A stretch of DNA of 64,000 bases from an uncultured Prevotellaceae bacterium (GTDB lineage: Bacteria; Bacteroidota; Bacteroidia; Bacteroidales; Bacteroidaceae), in assembly GCA_902788605.1 (NCBI GenBank), contig CADAKX010000009.1, positions 1 to 64,000 of the forward strand. The letters run 5' to 3'. Under the pieces are notes generated by a model, which saw nothing but the letters and a program-made list of their open reading frames with translations, had not been told where the DNA came from and did no database searches. Below, one piece after another: positions 1 through 7,860 of this stretch. The first letter of the stretch is position 1, and every line of letters begins with the position of its first letter. The position numbers and the translations under genes were made by a program.

Positions 1-1
1 C

Positions 2-151
2 AGCCATTGCCGCACCTATTATTATGAGTTTCGCAATGGTGAGCGCCTCATCCCACCCTCCGTCCAAGAGGAGATACGCCAGTATTTCCGCGAGGCCGGC
101 TGGAACGGCGACGTCCTTTTCGATGGGTTCGTCGAGGATTATGAGTGGTAA
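2..151 (+). CDS. C-terminal end of an unrecognised protein (partial)
   Basis: A frame open from the left edge of the window ends at TAA 149-151 and gives the last 49 residues of a protein. The tail is rich in aromatic and acidic residues (it contains RQYFREAGWNGDV and ends FVEDYEW) and reads like a genuine, well-composed C-terminus. I do not recognise the family. The start and most of the gene lie outside the window. The minus-strand hairpin at 178-201 follows 27 bases later, but its T-run faces the other way, so it does not obviously terminate this gene. Confidence 0.55.
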   Translation, partial: SHCRTYYYEFRNGERLIPPSVQEEIRQYFREAGWNGDVLFDGFVEDYEW

Positions 152-166
152 ATTTGCAAATTTTGG

Positions 167-205
167 ACAATAAAAATCTCCGAGTCGCTGTCGGCTCGGA
201 GATAA
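167..205. repeat. 39-bp direct repeat B, copy 1 (contains a terminator)
   Basis: This 39-bp segment is identical to 1020-1058. Inside it, CTCCGAG (178-184) pairs with CTCGGAG (195-201). Read on the minus strand the hairpin is followed by ATTTTTATTG, so it works as a terminator for the leftward gene pair ending at 220. The identity extends beyond the hairpin on both sides, which points to duplication rather than convergence. Confidence 0.85.
178..201 (-). terminator. Terminator after the MNT/HEPN pair
   Basis: A stem of 7 bp (9 with a G-U and a G-C pair) with a six-base loop, followed on the minus strand by a T-rich run. It starts 19 bases after the stop codon of the MNT gene. Confidence 0.75.
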
Positions 206-219
206 ATGTATTACTATGA

Positions 220-525
220 TTATGCTGCTTCGTAGAAAACCTTTCCTACTCGGTCGATATGGTCGCCAATGGGCGTGCCCTTTTTCTTATTGTAGTCAAT
301 AAGGTCTACGGAATATAGAAGTTCCAAATCGTCTATTTCACAAAGGATACTAAGAAGCAGGTTATAGTCAACGCCCTGGCCTATCACAGCCAAATCAATG
401 TCCGAACCTTCACGAAAATTGCCCTTTGACCTGGAGCCAAAGATCAGAACCTTCTCGATGTTCGTGTAACGACGAAAAACATCCTGCAGTTCCTTAATTA
501 CCGTGTCGCTTAGACCGAATTTCAT
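220..525 (-). CDS. MNT-type minimal nucleotidyltransferase (MntA-like antitoxin)
   Basis: A 101-aa minimal nucleotidyltransferase of the pol-beta fold. The signature GSRSKG (residues about 30-35) is followed by SDIDL (about 41-45), and a third acidic position is seen in VDLIDY near residue 75, so all three metal-binding positions appear present. In characterised type VII systems such an enzyme adenylylates (AMPylates) its HEPN partner and silences it. It overlaps the upstream HEPN gene by four bases (ATGA), which means translational coupling, and the order HEPN then MNT matches known HepT-MntA pairs. Its role here as antitoxin is inferred from the family and the pairing. It could instead be a nucleotidyltransferase with a different target. 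Confidence 0.85.
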   Translation of the reverse strand: MKFGLSDTVIKELQDVFRRYTNIEKVLIFGSRSKGNFREGSDIDLAVIGQGVDYNLLLSILCEIDDLELLYSVDLIDYNKKKGTPIGDHIDRVGKVFYEAA

Positions 526-962
526 GCGTTACTATACTCTGGATTATCTTTAAGTTTTCCTAATGATTCGTCCAACGCCTTAAGCATTGGGGCATAGTTG
601 GTGAATATCAGCTGAACAATGGGAAGGACCTCTTCTTCATCATAGACATGACTTAATGTATTTCGTGACTTTGCCATTTTGCGCCACCCATCATGGTCTG
701 ATATCAATCCATCCTCGAAGGCCATCTTCATTGTACCGTTTGGCCCCAACATAAACTCATAACCTTTATATATCAGCAAATCCTGGAGAACTTTCCATGC
801 AAGTTCGAAGGTGTATTCGAAACGTTGAACAAATCCCTCTATCTCCAGTTCCGACAGGTCATCCATAGTCCTGCCTGACTCCGTTACAGCACACAACCTT
901 GTGCATGCTTTATGGAAATTGTTGTAACGCTGAATCCAACGAATATCTGCTTGCTGAATCAT
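522..962 (-). CDS. HEPN protein, HI0074-type nucleotidyltransferase partner (HepT-like toxin)
   Basis: A 146-aa all-helical protein of the 'nucleotidyltransferase substrate-binding' (HI0074) family. The HEPN motif R-x4-H is seen as RNTLSH, followed by VYDEEE, and FEYTFELAWKVL is the usual conserved helix. In characterised relatives the motif forms a ribonuclease site at the dimer interface. A TTG further upstream (984-986) is in frame but lies inside the -7 promoter box, so it cannot be the start. ATG 962 leaves an A/T-rich leader of about 20 bases, typical of Bacteroidota. The gene is coupled to the MNT gene by a four-base overlap. The pair stands alone between two units that share flanking sequence. 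Confidence 0.85.
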   Translation of the reverse strand: MIQQADIRWIQRYNNFHKACTRLCAVTESGRTMDDLSELEIEGFVQRFEYTFELAWKVLQDLLIYKGYEFMLGPNGTMKMAFEDGLISDHDGWRKMAKSRNTLSHVYDEEEVLPIVQLIFTNYAPMLKALDESLGKLKDNPEYSNA

Positions 963-983
963 ATATTTATTATTTATTTGGCG

Positions 984-1019
984 CAAAGATAAGGAATATA
1001 AATGAAACTTCCAAGAAAA
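984..1019 (-). promoter_or_regulatory. Promoter of the HEPN/MNT pair
   Basis: The -7 box TATCTTTG lies at 984-991 on the minus strand, with a TTGG -33 element near 1008-1015. The upstream half (998-1019) is identical to the same part of the promoter at 2155-2190. Confidence 0.7.
998..1019. repeat. 22-bp direct repeat A, copy 1
   Basis: This segment is identical to 2169-2190. It forms the -33 half of the HEPN promoter, and its right end directly abuts copy 2 of repeat B at 1020. Confidence 0.85.
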
Positions 1020-1058
1020 ACAATAAAAATCTCCGAGTCGCTGTCGGCTCGGAGATAA
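1020..1058. repeat. 39-bp direct repeat B, copy 2 (contains a terminator)
   Basis: Identical to 167-205. The hairpin at 1031-1054 ends the leftward gene that stops at 1062, with the T-run on the minus strand. Repeat A ends at 1019 and B starts at 1020 with no base between. Confidence 0.85.
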
Positions 1059-1061
1059 TTA

Positions 1062-2129
1062 TTATTTCGTCTTCACCAAACGTTTGGTTTCTACAATCTC
1101 GCCATCAACAAACATCGTGCATAGGAAGATTCCCTTATCCAATACATCGCTATCGATTGTGACGCTTGTTTCTGTTGGAGAAAGAGGCACTCTTGTCATC
1201 ACACGACCACCCATATTAGTAATAAGGATATAGGCATTGGAGGCATTGGAAGCCAAGAGGTATCGCAAGGTGGCAGGCTCGCTGACAGACGAGGGGGCTG
1301 CAGAGATGAGCGTATTGCCTAAGGCCGAACGAACGGCATTCACATCGGAAGTGTCGCCGCTGCGAGCCATCATGACATCGACAAACTTCTCCGTGCGACA
1401 ATCCATCTGCACCTTCAGCTCCTGGATACAGCTTATCAGGATGGGGATGAGATCAGTATAGTTGATTCCAAATCCATCAGGAATCTTCACAACCAACGAG
1501 GGGAATATCGCCTGAAGTTCCTCGGGCAGCAATCCATAACGCAACTTTGAACGCATCTCATCATTCATCTGCTCCAAATGCTGGATATAGGCCTCTCTCT
1601 CCTCCTCGCTCAGATAACTGAGATCTTCTTCAGACGCTCCATAATTGGGCTTCATGGTGTATTCTATCACATGCAAGCCCAGGATATTGTCTAAGATGTA
1701 CTGTTGGGGCGTGTCGCTTCCCAAGAGTCTAATATTATCCCAATTGGTATTCTCTGTTGGAATACTGTCCTGTCCGCTGATTCGCTTGTCTAGTGTGACG
1801 TATCCATAATAGTAGTAGGAATCGGCACAGAGACGCACCTCATAGTCGCCATCGATGGTTGTCGGCAGATAAACCGGCTGGCTGTGTTTGCAAGGTACTG
1901 CGTATACGCTCTCATTATCCTTGAGAAGCATGAGCGTCAGGCTGTCTTCAGATTCAGGAAGGATGAATTTATGGTCGTCTTGTGTGACGAACAGCGTATT
2001 AGGCAATGTTTGCGTCGAGTCTGTTTGAGCAGCAACAAGGTAGAGGGGAACATAGTTGATCTTCGCCTCAACAGCAGACATGTTTCCCAAGAGGAAAGCT
2101 ACAAGAATAAGCAAGTATTTTTTCATCAT
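1062..2129 (-). CDS. Secreted protein with an S74-chaperone-like segment and a T9SS-type C-terminus
   Basis: A 355-aa protein with an N-terminal signal peptide (hydrophobic stretch about residues 4-21). The middle (about 200-245) contains YGLLPEELQAIFPSLV followed by DLIPILISCIQEL. This resembles the conserved part of peptidase-S74 intramolecular chaperone domains (YGxIAQE, then LIPxLIxAIQEL), but the usual serine-containing SDxRxK segment is not evident. The C-terminus (about 290-355) has the pattern of a type IX secretion sorting domain: NMGGRV, then DKGIFLCT, ending VKTK. It is probably exported to the surface. Its function is unknown and the domain calls are by eye. It has its own promoter and terminator. 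Confidence 0.7.
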   Translation of the reverse strand: MMKKYLLILVAFLLGNMSAVEAKINYVPLYLVAAQTDSTQTLPNTLFVTQDDHKFILPESEDSLTLMLLKDNESVYAVPCKHSQPVYLPTTIDGDYEVRLCADSYYYYGYVTLDKRISGQDSIPTENTNWDNIRLLGSDTPQQYILDNILGLHVIEYTMKPNYGASEEDLSYLSEEEREAYIQHLEQMNDEMRSKLRYGLLPEELQAIFPSLVVKIPDGFGINYTDLIPILISCIQELKVQMDCRTEKFVDVMMARSGDTSDVNAVRSALGNTLISAAPSSVSEPATLRYLLASNASNAYILITNMGGRVMTRVPLSPTETSVTIDSDVLDKGIFLCTMFVDGEIVETKRLVKTK

Positions 2130-2154
2130 CGCATATAGTATTTAAAGTTTGATG

Positions 2155-2190
2155 CAAAAATAGGAATAATAAATGAAACTTCCAAGAAAA
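2155..2190 (-). promoter_or_regulatory. Promoter of the secreted S74-like gene
   Basis: The -7 box TATTTTTG is at 2155-2162 and the TTGG -33 element near 2179-2186. It lies back to back with the plus-strand promoter of the M20 gene (TTG at 2192), so the two start regions nearly touch. Confidence 0.65.
2169..2190. repeat. 22-bp direct repeat A, copy 2
   Basis: Identical to 998-1019. It covers the -33 half of the promoter of the gene at 1062-2129. Confidence 0.85.
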
Positions 2191-2191
2191 G

Positions 2192-2224
2192 TTGTATTCA
2201 TTTAAAGAAAAAAGTGTAATTTTG
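2192..2224 (+). promoter_or_regulatory. Promoter of the M20 hydrolase gene
   Basis: TTG at 2192-2194 and TAATTTTG at 2217-2224 have the Bacteroidota -33/-7 spacing, 32 bases before the ATG at 2257. Confidence 0.65.
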
Positions 2225-2256
2225 CAGACGAAAGTATTTTCTAAAACTATGTCGAT

Positions 2257-3318
2257 ATGAGTATTGAGGAGAAAAGCAGATATGTGAATGATGCAGTGGA
2301 ACTGCTGATGGAACTGATTGCCACACCACGCGCAAGCAGAAACGAAACAGAGGCTGCTGACGTGATGGAACAGCGGATGGCGCAATGGGGACTGAACCCG
2401 CAACGCGAGGCCAACAACCTGTGGGCGGTATCGGACAACTTTAACAAGGCCAAGCAGACCATCCTCCTCAATGCGCATATCGACACAGTAAAACCGGTGA
2501 AGACATGGACGCGCGACCCCTACGAGCCTGAGGTCATCAACGACAAGCTCTTTGGCATTGGCGCCAACGACTGCGGCGGCGGACTGGTGACACTGCTTCA
2601 GGTGTTTCGCATCTTGAAAGGCCGTGAGCTGCCCTTCAACCTAATCTATCTGGCTTCGGCCGAAGAGGAGGTATCGGGCAAAGATGGCGTTGAGCGCGTG
2701 TTGCCGCTATTGCCAAAGATTGACGTGGCCATCGTGGGCGAGCCTACAGGCATGCAGCCCGCCATTGCCGAAAGGGGACTGATGGTGATTGATGGTTATA
2801 CGAAGGGTGTGAGTGGTCACGCGGCAAGAAACGAGGGCGTGAACGCTATCTACAAGGCGCTGGACGACCTGGTGTGGCTGCGCGACTACAAGTTCCGAAA
2901 GGAGAGTCCGCTGCTGGGATTCAGCAAAATGACTGTGACACAGGTGGAGAGTGGCACGCAGCACAACGTCATTCCCGACTCGCTGCATTTTGTGATTGAC
3001 GTGCGTACCAATGAGTATTATCAGAACGAGTTCGTCTTTTCCTTCCTCCAGAAGCACATGCAGAACAGCATCCTGAAAGCACGCTCGTTCCGCCTGCACT
3101 CATCCAGCATCCCCACCGACCATCCCTTGGTGAAACGCTGCGTGAAGTTAGGCATGAAGCCCTTTGGCTCGCCCACCCTGTCAGACCAGGCACTGATGCC
3201 CTTCCCCTCGTTTAAACTGGGACCTGGTGAATCGTCACGCAGTCACAGCGCCAACGAGTTTATACGCATCAGCGAGATAGAACGAGCCCTCGATACTTAC
3301 CTGAAGATTATCCTCTGA
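2257..3318 (+). CDS. M20 family metallo-hydrolase (acyl-ornithine deacylase/ArgE-DapE type)
   Basis: A 353-aa cytoplasmic zinc hydrolase of the M20 family. Metal and catalytic positions are visible: NAHIDTV (His and Asp), ANDCGGG (bridging Asp), SAEEEVSG (catalytic Glu and metal Glu), VGEPTG and the late SHSANE histidine. Bacteroidota use a member of this group to remove the N-acyl group from ornithine in arginine synthesis, so that is the likely role. Dipeptidase or desuccinylase activity cannot be excluded. It is a single gene with its own promoter. Its last 11 bases overlap the end of the convergent envC-like gene, and no terminator lies between the two. Confidence 0.85.
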   Translation: MSIEEKSRYVNDAVELLMELIATPRASRNETEAADVMEQRMAQWGLNPQREANNLWAVSDNFNKAKQTILLNAHIDTVKPVKTWTRDPYEPEVINDKLFGIGANDCGGGLVTLLQVFRILKGRELPFNLIYLASAEEEVSGKDGVERVLPLLPKIDVAIVGEPTGMQPAIAERGLMVIDGYTKGVSGHAARNEGVNAIYKALDDLVWLRDYKFRKESPLLGFSKMTVTQVESGTQHNVIPDSLHFVIDVRTNEYYQNEFVFSFLQKHMQNSILKARSFRLHSSSIPTDHPLVKRCVKLGMKPFGSPTLSDQALMPFPSFKLGPGESSRSHSANEFIRISEIERALDTYLKIIL

Positions 3319-4810
3319 GCCAGGGGCGCGGATTGAGCACTTCCGTCCAGTTGCGCAGCTGGAACTGCATCGTATTCGATGGTCCCAGCGCACCCAGCGT
3401 CTGGTTGGTTGACACCTTCTGTCCTACCTTGACAGACACATTGGCCAGGTCGCAATAGACAGAGATGTAGCGGCCGTGGCGCACCATCACAATATAAGAG
3501 GAACCGGAATAGAAAATCTTACTCACCTCGCCCTCGAACACGCAACGGGCCATCGCACCAGGCTGACCCTTGAGGTGCAAGCCCTTACTACTCAGATGCA
3601 CGTTGCCCAAGCCCTCAACGACATTGGAGCCAAAGCTGCGCACAACCTGATAGGGACCCGTGATGGGCATGGGCAGCCTGCCTTTGTTGCTGGCAAAGCT
3701 ACCAGTGAGTTTCTTATCGGGATCGGCATTGACAAAGTTGTCAATCTCCTTCTTAGATTCTGCTACATGGCGCTCGGCGGTCACACGCACCTGCTCGGCC
3801 TCCTTGGCACGACGGGCGGCCTCAGCCTTCTCGCGCTCGGTCTTAGCAGCACGGGCCTGCGCCTTGGCTGCTTCTTCCTTGGCCTTCGCCTCAGCCAGTC
3901 GCTTCTCACGCTCCTTGCGCTCACGCTCCTTGCGTGCCAGTTCCTCGGCCTTGCGCTTCTTCTCAGCCTCGATACGGGCTTTTTCGCGGGCTATCTCCTC
4001 GGCAATCAGCTTTTCAATCTTGGCATTCAACTCGGCCTCTTGCTGCTGTTCTTTCTTGATAAGCTCCTGCACGGTGCGCTGCTCTTTCTGCAACTTCACC
4101 ACCATCTGCTTCTGCTCAGCCTGCTTCTTTTCCAGGTTCTGCTGCTCGGTCTCACCCTGACGCAGTTTGACGTTCTTCGCCTGACGGTTACTCTCAATCT
4201 CCTGCTGCTTGGCCGTCACCTGTGCCTGTTTGATCTTCACAGCCTCGCCCTGCGCTTTCTGATAGGTGGAATATTCCTTCATGAAACGCGTGCGACGATA
4301 CATCTGGTTGATGTTCTTGGCGCTGAACACAAACATCATCTTGCTCTGCGTGTTGCGGTTGCGATACATATAGCGCATCGACTTCACATAGCGCTGCTGA
4401 CGCTCGGCCAGTTGGCGCTCAAGCTCTTTCTTCTCGGCATTCAGCAAGACCAGCGCGCTGTCCAGCGAGGCGATATGCGTGCGGATGGTGTCAATCAGGC
4501 GCTTCTTATCATCAATCTCGCCGCCCAGCACCAGCACGTCCTGCATCTGCTGCTTCACCCTGCGGTCCAGCTCGGCCTTCTGCTTCTTCTTTTTCTCAAT
4601 ATCCTGACGCAGCTGCTTCTGGGAAGCCTGCATCTTCTCCCTTTCGGTCAACGGCTTCTTGGCTGTTGACTTCTTGGTCTGTGTTTTCTTTGTCGTTTTC
4701 TTTTGTTGTACCTGCGTGGTGGTCTTCTTGCGTTGCGTGGTCTTCGACTTTTGTGCAGGCGAAGCGATACAACACATCAAGGCCAGAAACAGGACAAGGA
4801 GTTTTCTCAT
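3308..4810 (-). CDS. EnvC-like murein hydrolase activator (degenerate M23/LytM domain)
   Basis: A 500-aa exported protein with a signal peptide (about 1-19), a Lys/Thr/Gln-rich linker (20-55), a long coiled coil (about 60-365, with a Lys/Glu/Ala/Arg-rich part at about 260-350) and a C-terminal LytM/M23 domain (about 385-500). The domain keeps VRHGRYISVYCDL, but the zinc-ligand positions look lost: KGLHLKG stands where HxxxD is expected, and the final HxH segment reads QFQLRN. This fits EnvC-type activators, which regulate amidases without cutting peptidoglycan themselves. It is the last gene of a minus-strand string with DUF4292 and TPR genes just upstream, an arrangement I believe is common in Bacteroidota. 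Confidence 0.85.
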   Translation of the reverse strand: MRKLLVLFLALMCCIASPAQKSKTTQRKKTTTQVQQKKTTKKTQTKKSTAKKPLTEREKMQASQKQLRQDIEKKKKQKAELDRRVKQQMQDVLVLGGEIDDKKRLIDTIRTHIASLDSALVLLNAEKKELERQLAERQQRYVKSMRYMYRNRNTQSKMMFVFSAKNINQMYRRTRFMKEYSTYQKAQGEAVKIKQAQVTAKQQEIESNRQAKNVKLRQGETEQQNLEKKQAEQKQMVVKLQKEQRTVQELIKKEQQQEAELNAKIEKLIAEEIAREKARIEAEKKRKAEELARKERERKEREKRLAEAKAKEEAAKAQARAAKTEREKAEAARRAKEAEQVRVTAERHVAESKKEIDNFVNADPDKKLTGSFASNKGRLPMPITGPYQVVRSFGSNVVEGLGNVHLSSKGLHLKGQPGAMARCVFEGEVSKIFYSGSSYIVMVRHGRYISVYCDLANVSVKVGQKVSTNQTLGALGPSNTMQFQLRNWTEVLNPRPWLRG

Positions 4811-4829
4811 AGCTTTTCCGGATATAATA

Positions 4830-5681
4830 TTAAAGCGCCATGAAACGACGGAGAATCTGGTCTACGGTGACCTCACGATACTTGTCGGAAACCTTGGTAC
4901 GGGTGTTCCAGTCGCTCTCGTTGCCCAGATAGTTCAAGCGGATGCCCAGCTTGACCTCCTTCTCAGGCATCGTCAGCGTCACTTCCATATTGCTGGGGAA
5001 CATGGCGTTGCCCATCTTAGAAAACTCCTTATAGTCCCAGTTCAACTGGGTATTGCCCTTCACCTGGTCGCGATAAGAGATGTTGGCCATTTTGATACGG
5101 CCCGACTGGTTGTTGGCCAGCCAGCTGTAGTTCATCTTACCCTCATCCAGACTGATGACAACATCCTCGGTTTCCATATTGGCAGAGAACTTCTCGAGCA
5201 ATGTCTTATCCAACTTCTGACGGCCGGGCATGAAGAGCTCGTTCCAGAACAGGGCCTGCAGGGTATAGAAGTTGATGCCGCTGTTGCGCAGGAAGTCCAC
5301 ATAGTTATAGGGTGCCTTCAGGAACTGCTTGTTGATACGGTCGACAATCAGCACATAGTCCTTGGTGAACTCGATACGGCCGGCCTCCACAAAGCCAAAG
5401 GCCATCAACTGTAACTGAATCACGTCGTCGCGCTTCATCTTCAGGTTGCCTGTCAGCGATACCTGCTGAGGACCATACTCAATAGAGAACTTCAACTTCG
5501 ACGTCACAAACTGCGCCTTGGTAGCATTGTCGCTCACCTTCTCAAGGAAAGCAGACTGCTCCAGCACCTCGGGAGTCACTGGCTGAGGAGCTTCCTTAAC
5601 AGCGTTCTTATGGGTATGGCAAGATGCCATGAACAATGGGAATGCCACAACGGCAACCTTTAGGATATTCGAGATTTTCAT
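4830..5681 (-). CDS. DUF4292 lipoprotein
   Basis: A 283-aa protein with a lipoprotein signal (FPLFMASC, Cys at about 21), so it is probably periplasmic, attached to a membrane. The mature part matches the DUF4292 pattern: mostly beta strands, a fold reminiscent of LolA/LolB-like proteins (an inference). Its start overlaps the upstream TPR gene by four bases, and envC follows after 19 bases. The context suggests an envelope assembly role. No enzymatic motif is visible. Confidence 0.8.
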   Translation of the reverse strand: MKISNILKVAVVAFPLFMASCHTHKNAVKEAPQPVTPEVLEQSAFLEKVSDNATKAQFVTSKLKFSIEYGPQQVSLTGNLKMKRDDVIQLQLMAFGFVEAGRIEFTKDYVLIVDRINKQFLKAPYNYVDFLRNSGINFYTLQALFWNELFMPGRQKLDKTLLEKFSANMETEDVVISLDEGKMNYSWLANNQSGRIKMANISYRDQVKGNTQLNWDYKEFSKMGNAMFPSNMEVTLTMPEKEVKLGIRLNYLGNESDWNTRTKVSDKYREVTVDQILRRFMAL

Positions 5682-7393
5682 TGCTTTATATATTTTTTCC
5701 GTTTAATCTTTCGTGCTAGCAGCTTATTACCTGGGTCTTGCGCCAAGGCCTGCTGCCATAGCTTGATGGCGCCATCGGCATCGCCGGCCATCATGTAAAT
5801 ATCGCCTGCATGCTCGGTAACCACAGCACCCAGCGTAGAGTCGTTCTGCAGAGCCTGGTCGATATAGATGCGGGCCTCGGCATAGCGACCCTGCATGAAA
5901 AGAATCCATGCGTAGGTATCCAGATAAGTAGCGTTTCTGGGCTCGGCCTTGATGGTCTTGAAACTCATCTCCTCAGCTCGCTCCAGATTCTTACCATTGA
6001 GACTGAGATAGTAGGCATAGTTGTTCATACAGCCGATATTGTCGGGCTTCCATTGCAGGCATGAGTCATAGGCGGCATAGGCTTCCTGCTCGCGGTCTTT
6101 CTGGAAGAGCAGATCGCCCAATACGGCATAGAAGTCGGACACAATCTCTGGCGAACTGTCATCGTTGATGACGCTGATGCCGTTCTTGAATGCGTCCAAG
6201 GCGTGGTCTTTGTCGTCGATGCGATAGTAGGCCATACCCTGATAGTAATAGAACGCCATCTCCTCAGGATTATACTGACGGGCAGCCTGACAGAGGCTGA
6301 TGATGCTGGCATCATCGTTGTCTTCCCAAGCATACTGCACCAGTTGCAAACGTGCAGGGGCATAGTCGGGCGCCATTTTCAGCACTTGTCGCAGGGCTGT
6401 GGCGATGCTGTCCTTGGGCATCTTCTTCAGGTCCATATAGGCAGCCTTGAGCATAGCCACTTCGACATCGGGCTCGGGCTGTGAGAGGACATTATTAAAG
6501 ACGTTCAGAATCACCGTACTATCACCGCTCTCACGCTCGTTCTCGCCAATGAGCTGGCGCAACATATAGACGCGGTCCTCGGTGTTCGTATGATTGTTCA
6601 TCAGGATACAATGGGTCAGCGAGTCCACAGCCTCATCGTCCTCCATGTGGATATAGTAGGTGCGGAGCGACTGCTGGGCCTTTGTGTTATCAGGCTCTTC
6701 GGCCAAAATCTGCTTCAGCACATCGTGGGCCTCCTCCAGTTCGCCATTGCCCATCAGGGTATTGGCATAGAGGGTGCGATAGTCCATATCATAAGGATGC
6801 TCCTCGGACAATGATTTCACGGCCTCCACAGCGCTCTGGTGGTCGCCCATCTGCACATAGAGGGCGCTCTTGGCCAGCGAGATGCGCTCGCTCTTGCCAT
6901 CGACGGTCTCTATCTTGTCAAGCACGCCCACGGCCTTCTGGTAGTCCTTCTCCTGGATATACAGGCGATAGATAGTCTCCAGCAAGTCCTCACGGCTCTT
7001 GTCCTGCTCGTACATCTTCTCAAACACAGGGATAGCCTCAACATACTGTCCCTTGCCAATATACGTGCGGCCAAGGGTCTCCATATAGGTCATATCCTTA
7101 GGACTCAAATCCGAGGCTCGCTTAAAGAGTTCCAGAGCCTTGTCGGTATTCTTCATTTCCGCATAGTACTGCGCCAGGAAGAAACAAGCCTCCGAGGCGT
7201 CTGGCTTCAGTTCCAAGCAGCGATTCAGCAGGTCGAACGTGGCATCGTGATGGCCGCGCTGGCGCTGCAGCATAGCTTCATTAAAGAGTATGTTGTATTT
7301 GCGCTGGATGTCCTCTGGTTCCTGGGCAAGGGTCTGCGCGTTGACAGTCAAGCCAACGAACCAAAGAAACACTATATGAATCCAAAGCTTCAT
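5678..7393 (-). CDS. Exported tetratricopeptide repeat protein
   Basis: A 571-aa protein with a signal peptide (about 1-19) and TPR units over most of its length. Repeats such as ACFFLAQYYAEMKNTDKALE and MAYYRIDDKDHALDAFKNGI show the W/L-G-A-P spacing. Such proteins serve as scaffolds for envelope complexes. The gene starts one base into the dut stop codon (TAATG) and overlaps the next gene (DUF4292) by four bases, so the three are translated as a coupled set. The partner protein is not known. Confidence 0.85.
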   Translation of the reverse strand: MKLWIHIVFLWFVGLTVNAQTLAQEPEDIQRKYNILFNEAMLQRQRGHHDATFDLLNRCLELKPDASEACFFLAQYYAEMKNTDKALELFKRASDLSPKDMTYMETLGRTYIGKGQYVEAIPVFEKMYEQDKSREDLLETIYRLYIQEKDYQKAVGVLDKIETVDGKSERISLAKSALYVQMGDHQSAVEAVKSLSEEHPYDMDYRTLYANTLMGNGELEEAHDVLKQILAEEPDNTKAQQSLRTYYIHMEDDEAVDSLTHCILMNNHTNTEDRVYMLRQLIGENERESGDSTVILNVFNNVLSQPEPDVEVAMLKAAYMDLKKMPKDSIATALRQVLKMAPDYAPARLQLVQYAWEDNDDASIISLCQAARQYNPEEMAFYYYQGMAYYRIDDKDHALDAFKNGISVINDDSSPEIVSDFYAVLGDLLFQKDREQEAYAAYDSCLQWKPDNIGCMNNYAYYLSLNGKNLERAEEMSFKTIKAEPRNATYLDTYAWILFMQGRYAEARIYIDQALQNDSTLGAVVTEHAGDIYMMAGDADGAIKLWQQALAQDPGNKLLARKIKRKKYIKQ

Positions 7394-7758
7394 TATTTCA
7401 CACCCGTATGTCCATATCCGCCCTCGCCGCGTTCGGTTTCGTCGAGCACTTCCACTTCAACAAACTCGGCCTGCTCATGACGGGCAATAACCATCTGGGC
7501 GATACGTTCGCCATCGTTGATCACAAAATCTTCTTGCGACAGATTGATGAGCAGCACGCCTACCTCGCCACGATAGTCGGCATCCACAGTACCAGGAGAG
7601 TTCAATACGGTGATACCCTTCTTCAGAGCCAGACCGCTACGGGGACGCACCTGAGCCTCATAGCCTGCAGGCAATGCAATGTGCAGGCCTGTGGGAATGA
7701 GTCGGCGCTCCAGAGGTTTCAAAACGATGGGTTCGTCTATGTTAGCACGCAAATCCAT
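7393..7758 (-). CDS. dut: dUTP diphosphatase, N-terminally short
   Basis: dUTPase hydrolyses dUTP to dUMP and keeps uracil out of DNA. Motifs 2 to 5 are intact: [31 protein letters not shown] and [11 protein letters not shown]. The protein is only 121 aa and begins inside motif 1 (MDLRAN); bacterial trimeric dUTPases are usually about 140-150 aa. Just upstream in frame, codons for N-A-G precede the ATG, as in the family motif AGMDLRA, but a TAG stop lies five codons upstream. A Bacteroidota -7 box lies 20 bases before the ATG. So about 25 N-terminal residues, including the first beta strand, appear to be missing. Activity is uncertain. Confidence 0.85.
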   Translation of the reverse strand: MDLRANIDEPIVLKPLERRLIPTGLHIALPAGYEAQVRPRSGLALKKGITVLNSPGTVDADYRGEVGVLLINLSQEDFVINDGERIAQMVIARHEQAEFVEVEVLDETERGEGGYGHTGVK

Positions 7759-7778
7759 GCCGGCGTTATACTAAGGTG

Positions 7779-7786
7779 CAAAATTA
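7779..7786 (-). promoter_or_regulatory. -7 box upstream of dut
   Basis: TAATTTTG on the minus strand, followed by GC, 20 bases before the short dut start. It would give a leader of roughly 15 bases and leaves no room for the missing dut N-terminus. Confidence 0.55.
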
Positions 7787-7860
7787 GCGATTTATCTTGA
7801 AACCGCCATAAAAAATGTGCTAAAATGTGTTTCTCAGAAGAAAAAGAGGGATACCTGCAC

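Noticed and set aside
984..986. TTG as start of the HEPN gene
   Set aside because: It is part of the -7 promoter box, so it would not be in the transcript; ATG 962 fits better.
3476..4669. Long plus-strand open frame (397 codons) opposite the envC-like gene
   Set aside because: Leucine/histidine-rich shadow of the coiled-coil gene on the other strand; no start context, no promoter and no family pattern.
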